This document shows positions 1 through 5,118 of a DNA stretch of 12,146 nucleotides, piece by piece. Origin of the DNA: an uncultured candidate division Zixibacteria bacterium (GTDB taxonomy: Bacteria > Zixibacteria > MSB-5A5 > GN15 > PGXB01); assembly GCA_937925655.1 (NCBI GenBank), contig CALAMC010000062.1:1-12146 (forward strand), read 5' to 3'. Made by a program: the position numbers and the translations under genes. Position 1 is the first letter of the stretch. Each line of letters begins with the position of its first letter. The notes below the pieces were generated by a model. It ran no database searches. It was given only the letters and a program-made list of their open reading frames with translations, and was not told where the DNA came from.

Positions 1-28
1 TTTAACTGTGGTGCCTGTATCGGAGAAA

Positions 29-51
29 CCCACGGCGAGCCGTGGGCGACC
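29..51 (-). repeat. REP-like palindrome, copy 1
   Basis: A perfect 8-bp stem CCCACGGC/GCCGTGGG with a 2-nt loop (GA) is followed by CGACC. It is the reverse complement of the element found at 1021-1051 and 1162-1192, apart from one loop base and the lost outer AATGATTG flank. It lies inverted relative to copy 2, so the pair brackets the exported protein gene at 193-975. Confidence 0.75.
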
Positions 52-53
52 CG

Positions 54-167
54 GCCAATGATATCATCGGCGTAACTGCTTATATTGCGGGACAACCGCC
101 TCAATGGTACATAGGTTATAATAATCAGTATGACTCGCTATGCATTTATGACATTTATGTGCAATAG
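54..167 (+). pseudogene. Possible 3' end of an upstream gene, interrupted by a palindrome
   Basis: One frame from about base 54 reads through to a TAG at 165-167. It gives a plausible protein C-terminus (NDIIGVTAYIAGQPP, then a Trp/Tyr-rich stretch ending in YDIYVQ). Going upstream, the same frame runs through the REP-like palindrome at 29-51 and meets a stop at 3-5. The bases before the palindrome read better in another frame. This fits a gene end broken or extended by the palindrome, with the next gene starting 25 nt after the stop. The window edge cuts the upstream part, so this remains a weak call. Confidence 0.25.
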
Positions 168-192
168 CAATAATAGTTTGAGGAGTATGAAG

Positions 193-975
193 ATGAAAGC
201 CTATAAAAAGCATTTATTAACTGCCCTAATCACGGGTTTATTAATGGCAACGATTTATGCGAGCGGTCAAAAGACTGCAGGAACGGCGGATTTGAAGCTA
301 ACTTCAAAAGAAGACGCTGTTTCTTTTGCCTTGGAAATGGCCGGGCTAAATCAGTTTATGAGTAACGACACAGGCAAAATTCATATGGTCAGATGTGATT
401 TGGTTATAGACGAGGATCTCCCGCAGTTATTACAAAATAATATTATCAACCCAGTATGGATTATAGAACTCGATTCGGTAGTGCTGAATTTTAGCGGCAA
501 AAATGATGTTCAAAAGGATGGGCGGCAATGGAGTTTAACTATCTATATCGATGCCGCAACCGGAACGCCTATTCAAGTGGATGCCCTTCAGTATGGCAAG
601 GAGGCAGTGCTCAATCAGATGCAAAGCAGACACAGTGAATATGAATATACAAACTATATCGACAGAATATCGCCTGATCGTTCGACGGAAAAACCAAAAA
701 TATCATTTCTTGATGCTATCGGCTATATTGCGTTCGTTAGCGCGGGGAGTGCAATAGAATTATTGGGCTCGTACATTCTCTATACGGATATGGAAGGTAA
801 TAGACTACAATCGGGCTGGTTTATAATGATGAGGGGAATTGGACCGCTTAGTGCTAGTATCAATTTAGATAGAAATTATTATTATGGTACTGGCTACACT
901 ATAGTTGATGCCCAAACTGGCGAACAAGATTTTATTATGATAGGAAATTTTCAAAAAAACAAAATTGAAGAATAA
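193..975 (+). CDS. Exported protein of unknown function, two PepSY-like halves
   Basis: I do not recognise a family with confidence. The ATG at 193 is chosen because GAGGAG at 180-185 lies 7 nt upstream; the ATG at 187 and those further upstream are badly spaced. The 260-aa product starts with a Sec-type signal (basic MKAYKKH, then a hydrophobic stretch, then ASGQ), so it is probably periplasmic or surface-located. Two halves each end in a strand followed by DA-TG: WSLTIYIDAATG near residues 116-127, and YTIVDAQTG near the C-terminus. Each half also carries a Trp-containing strand (PVWIIELD; SGWFIMM). This layout recalls PepSY/YpeB-type domains, but that is a weak visual resemblance. A TATAAT occurs at 117-122 without a good -35. 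The gene is AT-rich compared with the minus-strand block that follows and is bracketed by inverted REP-like palindromes. Confidence 0.7.
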   Translation: MKAYKKHLLTALITGLLMATIYASGQKTAGTADLKLTSKEDAVSFALEMAGLNQFMSNDTGKIHMVRCDLVIDEDLPQLLQNNIINPVWIIELDSVVLNFSGKNDVQKDGRQWSLTIYIDAATGTPIQVDALQYGKEAVLNQMQSRHSEYEYTNYIDRISPDRSTEKPKISFLDAIGYIAFVSAGSAIELLGSYILYTDMEGNRLQSGWFIMMRGIGPLSASINLDRNYYYGTGYTIVDAQTGEQDFIMIGNFQKNKIEE

Positions 976-1020
976 TCCATAAGTAGAAGCGCCGGGGCGG
1001 TTCGACATCCGAGGGGCCGG

Positions 1021-1051
1021 GGTCGCCCACGGCTTGCCGTGGGAATGATTG
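1021..1051 (+). repeat. REP-like palindrome, copy 2
   Basis: The 31-bp element begins GGTCG, continues as the 8-bp stem CCCACGGC/GCCGTGGG around a TT loop (1026-1043), and ends AATGATTG. It is identical over all 31 bases to copy 3 at 1162-1192. Confidence 0.85.
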
Positions 1052-1109
1052 CTTGCTATATTAAATTATGCCGAGATTGAAGCATTTTGATAATACCGGG
1101 ACGGCCCGA

Positions 1110-1139
1110 TTCATCACGTTCAATTGCTATCGTGATGAA
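1110..1139. repeat. Hairpin with 9-bp perfect stem
   Basis: TTCATCACG at 1110-1118 pairs perfectly with CGTGATGAA at 1131-1139 across a 12-nt loop. It sits between the two direct REP-like copies. No U-tract follows, so it is not an obvious terminator. It may be part of a composite element bounded by the two palindromes. Confidence 0.5.
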
Positions 1140-1161
1140 CCCGCTCTGTCAAATGTGGGCC

Positions 1162-1192
1162 GGTCGCCCACGGCTTGCCGTGGGAATGATTG
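1162..1192 (+). repeat. REP-like palindrome, copy 3
   Basis: Exact 31-bp duplicate of the element at 1021-1051, in the same orientation, with its palindromic core at 1167-1184. The start-to-start spacing of the two copies is 141 bp. Confidence 0.85.
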
Positions 1193-1210
1193 GGGGTATA
1201 AACCGGGCAG

Positions 1211-1244
1211 ATAGGTAACACTTTAGACTGTGGACATGGGTAAC
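1211..1244. repeat. Duplicated ATRGGTAAC motif, possible IS-end remnant
   Basis: ATAGGTAAC at 1211-1219 and ATGGGTAAC at 1236-1244 are direct repeats 25 bp apart. Repeated GGTAAC-type motifs resemble the ends of some IS481-like elements as I remember them. No transposase is present, so this may be only debris. Confidence 0.25.
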
Positions 1245-1383
1245 GGGCCATCGTGCCCCGCCATTCGAAGATCTCGAATTCTTATGCGGAACTATGTCGG
1301 GCATCTTAAACGCGATTCATTCAGGCAATGATCTCCATCACCTTCCCCGTCCGTTCAACCATCCCATTTTCCCCATCAATCCG

Positions 1384-1520
1384 ATGGTAATTCTGTCGGC
1401 CCCTCTTATGTATGAGGCCTATAAAAATACCCAAATCGTGCTTTCGCCCCGTTTTTGCCGCCGATACAGAACCCCAAAAATTTAAAAAATTTTCGAGAAC
1501 GAACCCATTTTGCCGCAACC
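1384..1520 (-). repeat. Long dispersed repeat, copy A
   Basis: Read on the minus strand, it starts GGTTGCGGCAAAATGGGTTC, passes a T-rich run, and ends near CCTCATACATAAG...CAGAATTACCAT. It aligns along nearly its whole length with copy D (4827-4961): both ends are strongly conserved and the middle has diverged. Copies C and B share mainly the GGTTGCGG...TTTTTT end. Confidence 0.65.
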
Positions 1521-1679
1521 GCCCATTGTCCTTGATATTGAGTGGTCCGCAGATGTCACGCCTGTCTCGCGCCCGGAGCGTCCGCCGCCTGCTTTGTCGC
1601 GGGCCGATGCTCTATCCGCCCGTCACACCTTATTATGGCGCATGCAATAACATCCAATTTCCCGCGCCCGGGCGGGAGC

Positions 1680-1724
1680 CCGAAAATAAAAAAATCCCAC
1701 AAACGAACCCATTTGGCCGCAAGC
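1680..1724 (-). repeat. Long dispersed repeat, copy B (partial)
   Basis: On the minus strand GCTTGCGGCCAAATGGGTTC is followed by GTTTGTGGGA and a T-run, matching the conserved start of copies A, C and D. Similarity fades after about 45 bp. It is in the same orientation as copy A, with the two starts about 204 bp apart. Confidence 0.55.
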
Positions 1725-1808
1725 GCTTCCCATACAAACAATTGCGCCGAATCATGGAGCGTGCATTCTATGATAATCTGATGTCGCAGTGAGCCGTCGG
1801 GCTATTCC

Positions 1809-2750
1809 CTAAAACCGATACCCGGCACTGACGCGGAAAGTGGCGTCCAGATCGGAATCGTGCAAATAGGCCAGATCGACCGTGAAATTGTTGATGTCCA
1901 CCCCCACCCCGCCGGTGAAATCGCCGATATCGAATCCGGCCCGCCCGAAGACCATCTCGCGATAACCTACCTCCAGGCCGAAATGCGTATCGAGCGATAT
2001 CTCACCCTGATAAAACTGCGCCGCGTACTTGATGCCCTCGAACTTGATATCGCCGGAGCCCGCCAGCCGCGCCGTGAAATCGTACTTACTATAGTGCAAC
2101 ATGGCTCCGGGCTTGACCGTCGGCAAAACCGACTCGGTGGTGCCGCCGCTGTAGCGGATGAAGCCCGATGTTATATCGGTCACGACCAGCCCCAGCCGGG
2201 CGTACTTATGAACATCGTACAGCGCCCCGACATCGAGCGTCAGACCATAACCGGAGACCTCCGGCATACTGCGATAGATGACGCGCACCGTCGCGCCAAC
2301 GTCGATTTTATTTTTAATCTTACCCGACACCGACGCCCCCAGCATATAATCGCCGTGGGATTCTTCGCGGACCACAAAATACCGACGGGTGACCGGGTCG
2401 AAATCGGTGATTTTAATGCCGCCCCCGCCCAGATAATAAAAATAAAAACCATACGCCTTGATCGAATACTGGTCGTCGAGTTTCCGGCGGGCATAGCCGA
2501 CATAGTCATGATTGAGAAGCGAGCCGAACGTCTCGGCATGCATGGCGATAATATTCTGGCCGGATATATAATTCAGCCCGGCCGGATTCCAGTAGGCGGC
2601 GGAAGCATCGAACGGCCCGGCTACCACGGCTCCGCCCATCGCCAGAGCGCGCGCCCCGACCCCCAGCGAGAACGGCTCCCCGGCATATTTGGCGGCATTC
2701 GCGGTGAGGGCAAATAATGCAACCAAAAGGAGTATAATTAGTCTTCGCAT
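1809..2750 (-). CDS. PorV/PorQ family outer-membrane beta-barrel protein
   Basis: The 313-aa product has a signal peptide (MRRLIILLLV... ALTANA). The family signature follows at about residues 25-59: GEPFSLGVGARALAMGG, then DASAAYWNPAGL. The rest is alternating beta-strand sequence and ends in SAGYRF, the terminal-Phe signal typical of BAM-inserted barrels. Family members include PorV, the shuttle/attachment protein of the type IX secretion system, and PorQ; the exact role here cannot be told. A link to the subtilase at 9050-11758, which carries a type IX-like tail, is possible but the genes are far apart. The ATG at 2750 is preferred over the in-frame TTG at 2756, because the TTG overlaps the -10 element. 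There is no Shine-Dalgarno sequence; see the promoter at 2756-2784. The gene is GC-rich. No clear terminator was seen downstream. Confidence 0.85.
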   Translation of the reverse strand: MRRLIILLLVALFALTANAAKYAGEPFSLGVGARALAMGGAVVAGPFDASAAYWNPAGLNYISGQNIIAMHAETFGSLLNHDYVGYARRKLDDQYSIKAYGFYFYYLGGGGIKITDFDPVTRRYFVVREESHGDYMLGASVSGKIKNKIDVGATVRVIYRSMPEVSGYGLTLDVGALYDVHKYARLGLVVTDITSGFIRYSGGTTESVLPTVKPGAMLHYSKYDFTARLAGSGDIKFEGIKYAAQFYQGEISLDTHFGLEVGYREMVFGRAGFDIGDFTGGVGVDINNFTVDLAYLHDSDLDATFRVSAGYRF

Positions 2751-2755
2751 ATTCA

Positions 2756-2784
2756 ATTATATATACGACAAAGCCCTTTGGCAA
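2756..2784 (-). promoter_or_regulatory. Sigma70-like promoter abutting the ATG (leaderless)
   Basis: On the minus strand TTGCCA (2784-2779), a 17-nt spacer and TATAAT (2761-2756) match the -35/-10 consensus at 11 of 12 positions. The ATG starts only 5 nt after the -10 element, so transcription should begin at or next to the start codon. This fits the missing ribosome-binding site. Confidence 0.6.
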
Positions 2785-2798
2785 TCCAAACCATAAAT

Positions 2799-2825
2799 AA
2801 AAAGGCGGAGCCAAAAGACCCCGCC
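2799..2825 (-). terminator. Rho-independent terminator of the 2851-3408 gene
   Basis: Read on the minus strand, GGCGGGGTC/GGCTCCGCC forms a 9-bp stem (two G-U pairs) around a TTTT loop and is followed directly by TTTTTATTTAT. It lies 26 nt past the stop codon of the HMA-like gene and just upstream of the PorV/PorQ promoter. Confidence 0.85.
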
Positions 2826-2850
2826 CAATATTTGATTCGCAAAGATTACT

Positions 2851-3408
2851 TTATTCGGTTTTGGTTTCCTTTTTCACTTCGGTCGTCGCTTCCGTCTTGA
2901 CCTCGGTCGAAGCTTCGGCGGTTTTCATCGACGGGCATTTGACGCCGGTTTTCATGCAGGCGGCGGCTTTGGCCGGGTCACATCCGGAATGGGCCACACG
3001 CGGCAGAACTTTGGACTCATAGCCCATTGCATTGATGGCGGCGACAACCTTTTCGGACTGAATTTTGTCTGGGTCGATGACAACCACGCCGGCGTTTTCT
3101 TTCTGGTTGATGGCCATAACTTTGATGACGCCTTCGGTGGATGCCAGAGTCTTGGTGACGGTCTCTTCGTTAGCCGGATCGGTCATGCCCTTGATGTCGA
3201 GGCAAAGAATTTCGCATTTGCCCTGATAATCGGGACAGCATTTTTGAGGGTCGAGTTCGACACCGGCAAAAGTGGCAGTCGCCGGGGCGGCGGCTTCGGT
3301 AGTTGCCGCGGTGGTTGTGGTCACTTTGTGACCCGCGCAATCCTGGGCCGGGGCACTGATTGCCAGAACAAGGAAGACGGCGAGGGTGAGAATCATGGTT
3401 TTGCGCAC
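2851..3408 (-). CDS. Exported HMA-fold protein lacking the CxxC metal site
   Basis: The 185-aa product starts at a GTG fixed by a full AGGAGGT at 3417-3423, spaced 8 nt away. A signal peptide ends near APA|Q (residues 21/22). A Thr/Ala-rich linker follows, then a Cys cluster (C57, C58, C65, C69). The HMA-like ferredoxin fold runs about 67-137, with KGMTDPANEETV where a normal domain has GMTCxxC, so both metal-binding cysteines are replaced (D77, N80). The hydrophobic pattern and the ending (VVAAINAMGYESKVLP) are otherwise typical of MerP/CopZ-like domains. The C-terminal tail has three more cysteines and Thr/Lys/Glu repeats (STEVKTEATTEVKKETKTE). It resembles the neighbouring HMA protein at 3592-4308 and is probably periplasmic. 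Whether it binds metal through the upstream Cys cluster is inference. It has its own promoter and terminator. Confidence 0.8.
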   Translation of the reverse strand: MRKTMILTLAVFLVLAISAPAQDCAGHKVTTTTAATTEAAAPATATFAGVELDPQKCCPDYQGKCEILCLDIKGMTDPANEETVTKTLASTEGVIKVMAINQKENAGVVVIDPDKIQSEKVVAAINAMGYESKVLPRVAHSGCDPAKAAACMKTGVKCPSMKTAEASTEVKTEATTEVKKETKTE

Positions 3409-3456
3409 TTGATTTTACCTCCTGTTACGTAACGCATAAGATAAGTATTTAACACC

Positions 3457-3484
3457 ATGTTAGCCAAAAAGCGGCAATTGTCAA
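3457..3484 (-). promoter_or_regulatory. Promoter of the 2851-3408 HMA-like gene
   Basis: On the minus strand a perfect TTGACA (3484-3479) is followed after 16 nt by TAACAT (3462-3457). Predicted transcription starts about 40 nt before the GTG, leaving room for the AGGAGGT site. It lies downstream of the terminator at 3530-3560, so this gene appears to be transcribed independently. Confidence 0.55.
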
Positions 3485-3529
3485 GAGTTATATTCAGATT
3501 GATGTAGTCCGGTTTCAAATGAAATGAAT

Positions 3530-3560
3530 AAAAAGGCGGTCCCGATTTGTCGGGACCGCC
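3530..3560 (-). terminator. Rho-independent terminator of the 3592-4308 gene
   Basis: An 11-bp perfect stem, GGCGGTCCCGA/TCGGGACCGCC, encloses a 4-nt loop. On the minus strand it is followed by TTTTTATTCATT. It lies about 30 nt past the stop codon of the CxxC-containing HMA protein. Confidence 0.92.
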
Positions 3561-3591
3561 CGTAAGGAGTTGCAAGGATTGGTGTTACTTA

Positions 3592-4308
3592 TTACAGAGA
3601 CCCATCGGTCTTGGTTTTGGTTTCCATGTTAGCCGAGGTGGTATTCGTCTTGACACCACACTTGGCGGCACAGGCGGCTTTTTCGGCCTCGGTCATATTC
3701 GCGCATTTGGCGGCACAGGCGGCCATATCGGCCGGGCTACAGGCCGGAGCGTTAATATTCATCGTTTTGCCGTCGGCGCTGGTGGCCACCGCCGGAACTA
3801 CTTCCGCGGCGAATCCGGCATCGGTAATAACTTTAGCAAGCTTTGACGGACAAGATACGTCGGAGGCGTCATAAGTTACCAAAGCGGTGCCGGTTTTATA
3901 ATCCACTTTGTCGACGCTTTTAACACCGTCGGTGTTTTTCAGAGCGGTCGTGACTTTGCTGACACACCCGTTGCAGGTCATTCCGGAGACATTGAACGTG
4001 GCCGAGGCGAATTGGGCTGAAACTTCAGCTTGGTTGGCGTCGGCCGAGGTGGTTCCGGTTTTGGCGCCGCAGGCGGCTTTGCCGGTATTGCTGTATTTGG
4101 TGTTTACGGCTCCGGCGTTGGCTGAGGTGGTTCCGGTCTTGGTATCACCACAGGCGCCGCCGGCGCCCACATACTGGGCGTTTACTTTTGAATTATCGGC
4201 ACTGGTGGTGCCGGTTTTGTCTCCGCCGCAGGCAAAGACGCCGAGCGGGGCCATTACGAAGGCCAGCCCGAGAATGAGAGTCAAGGTTGAGAAATAGGCT
4301 TTTCTCAT
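3592..4308 (-). CDS. Exported heavy-metal-associated (HMA) protein with Cys-rich repeats
   Basis: The 238-aa product starts at the ATG at 4308, supported by GGAGG 8 nt upstream; the longer open frame upstream is not needed. The N-terminus is a signal sequence ending LGVFACGG. C27 could be a lipidated cysteine, but VFAC is a poor lipobox, so SPI cleavage is also possible. Residues 26-100 carry three degenerate ~27-residue repeats built on ACG..KTGTTSA. The HMA domain follows at about 103-172, with the metal motif GMTCNGC (C112, C115), as in MerP, CopZ and P-type ATPase domains. The tail (190-217) is rich in cysteine, with a duplicated AACAAKC motif. Expected role: binding Cu, Hg or similar thiophilic ions outside the cytoplasm; the ion cannot be told from sequence. 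A weak promoter candidate (TTGGTT-17-TAATTT, 4433-4405) lies upstream. Confidence 0.85.
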   Translation of the reverse strand: MRKAYFSTLTLILGLAFVMAPLGVFACGGDKTGTTSADNSKVNAQYVGAGGACGDTKTGTTSANAGAVNTKYSNTGKAACGAKTGTTSADANQAEVSAQFASATFNVSGMTCNGCVSKVTTALKNTDGVKSVDKVDYKTGTALVTYDASDVSCPSKLAKVITDAGFAAEVVPAVATSADGKTMNINAPACSPADMAACAAKCANMTEAEKAACAAKCGVKTNTTSANMETKTKTDGSL

Positions 4309-4680
4309 GGTTGAATCCTCCATCGAAGCGGTTTTAAAAGGTTGGTTCATTATTTCGTATTTGTCCGGTTTTCAGGCTTGTTTGTGTCGCCATAATCAGG
4401 ACTTAAATTATCCTGTATGCCCTATTAAACCAACCGGGCGTATCCGAAGTTCCAAATAATCGACTGAATTGGTCGATAATTTTGGTTCTTATCCGCTTCA
4501 TAGACAAACATATACCACATTGCGGGATATAAGGTTGTGGGGCGGATGGGATTGGGTAGAGGGCGGAGTGAAAAGAGCGAGGATGAAAGGCGGGGCGACC
4601 GGGCCGGGGGTGGCGGAGGAGGAGAAAAAATAATGGATGGTGGCGCTCCACAATTTCATATAACCCACAGTGTTGTTGGA

Positions 4681-4826
4681 GGTTGCGGCAAAATGGGTTT
4701 GTTTGTGGAATTTTTTACTTTTTTTGACCCTATCCCCATGTCAAAACAGGAGTTAAATATGATTTGGACGCAAAATGAAGGTGTCGAAACCACTATGAGG
4801 ACCGTATAACTCATGGTGCTGTTAGA
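4681..4826 (+). repeat. Long dispersed repeat, copy C
   Basis: It starts GGTTGCGGCAAAATGGGTTT, followed by a T-rich run, and is directly followed by copy D 146 bp later. The preceding bases also match between C and D (TATAAC, CA and TGTTGGAGG/TGTTAGAGG), so the unit probably begins about 25-30 bp earlier than given. Confidence 0.6.
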
Positions 4827-4961
4827 GGTTGCGGCAAAATGGCTTCGTTCTTGATTTTTTTTAATTTTTGGTGGTCCTTTCTATGGGTGAAAGGCGGGCA
4901 TAAATAGGATCCGGATGTAGTTATAGGTCTCATACATAAGGGGCGCCAGCAGAATTACTAT
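4827..4961 (+). repeat. Long dispersed repeat, copy D
   Basis: It starts GGTTGCGGCAAAATGGCTTC, then a T-run, and ends TCTCATACATAAG...CAGAATTACTAT. It is the full-length partner of copy A (1384-1520, opposite strand). Both the start and the last ~45 bp match closely. Confidence 0.65.
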
Positions 4962-4993
4962 TGAATTGGCAGCGATATTGGGGTGTGGCGGGG

Positions 4994-5023
4994 CATCATT
5001 CCCGGGGCAAGCCGAGAGCGACC
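4994..5023 (-). repeat. REP-like palindrome, copy 4 (decayed)
   Basis: CATCATTCCC, then GGGGCAAGCCG and AGAGCGACC, align with the reverse complement of the 31-bp REP-like element. Substitutions on both arms destroy the palindromic stem. The flanks (ATCATTCCC, CGACC) are conserved, which supports common origin. Confidence 0.5.
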
Positions 5024-5064
5024 GGGGCCAACCAAGAAGGCATGACATTTTATGCATAATGTGA

Positions 5065-5094
5065 TTGACAACCGCTGGGAAATATTGATATCAT
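5065..5094 (+). promoter_or_regulatory. Promoter of the restriction-modification operon
   Basis: A perfect TTGACA (5065-5070), an 18-nt spacer and TATCAT (5089-5094, 5 of 6) lie 24 nt upstream of the methyltransferase ATG. The start point would be near 5101, giving a short leader. Confidence 0.65.
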
Positions 5095-5097
5095 GAT
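5086..5097. promoter_or_regulatory. Overlapping palindromes on the -10 box, candidate operator
   Basis: TGATATCA (5086-5093) and ATCATGAT (5090-5097) are two overlapping 8-bp palindromes centred on the -10 element; TGATCA recurs at 5124-5129. This placement would suit autorepression by the methyltransferase's N-terminal DNA-binding-like domain. That role is inference. Confidence 0.35.
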
Positions 5098-5118
5098 TGT
5101 GGAAATCGAGTATGAAAA

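Larger units (their letters stand above)
976..1808. other. Non-coding, repeat-rich gap
   Basis: No convincing gene is present. The short open frames overlap one another on both strands, have no ribosome site and mostly lie over repeats. The gap holds two exact REP-like palindromes (1021-1051, 1162-1192), a 9-bp-stem hairpin (1110-1139), a duplicated GGTAAC motif (1211-1244) and two minus-strand copies of a longer degenerate repeat (1384-1520, 1680-1724). It separates a plus-strand gene from a minus-strand gene that converges on it. Confidence 0.7.
4309..5118. other. Non-coding, repeat-bearing gap
   Basis: The first ~110 bases are the leader and possible promoter of the minus-strand HMA gene. 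The remainder has no credible gene; the open frame over 4537-4809 is low-complexity Gly/Arg followed by repeat sequence. It holds two tandem copies of the long repeat (4681-4826, 4827-4961), a decayed REP-like palindrome (4994-5023) and the promoter of the restriction-modification operon (5065-5094). The stretch 4530-4640 is purine-rich (G/A) on the plus strand. Confidence 0.65.

Noticed and set aside
1021..1192. CRISPR array from the two identical 31-bp repeats
   Set aside because: Only two direct copies with a 110-bp interval, other copies dispersed and inverted, and no cas genes; the palindromic core fits a REP-like element.
1412..1792. Plus-strand frame of 126 codons in the repeat-rich gap
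   Set aside because: It crosses repeat copies A and B, and the similar peptides in it (TNPFCRN, TNPFGRK) are just the repeat read twice. No ribosome site and Arg/Pro-rich composition.
1860..2717. Long plus-strand open frame opposite the PorV/PorQ gene
   Set aside because: It is antisense to a gene with a clear family signature, signal peptide and promoter. The translation is Arg/Ile/Asp-rich with no family resemblance; long antisense frames are expected in GC-rich genes.
2989..3432. Plus-strand open frame opposite the CxxC-less HMA-like gene
   Set aside because: Shadow of a gene with promoter, Shine-Dalgarno site and terminator; Gly-rich translation without domains.
3908..4297. Plus-strand open frame opposite the HMA gene
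   Set aside because: Repetitive Val/Pro/Leu translation that mirrors the repeats of the minus-strand HMA protein; no ribosome site.
4537..4809. Plus-strand frame of 90 codons upstream of the R-M operon
   Set aside because: Starts in a low-complexity G/A stretch and continues through repeat copies C and D; no ribosome site or family resemblance.
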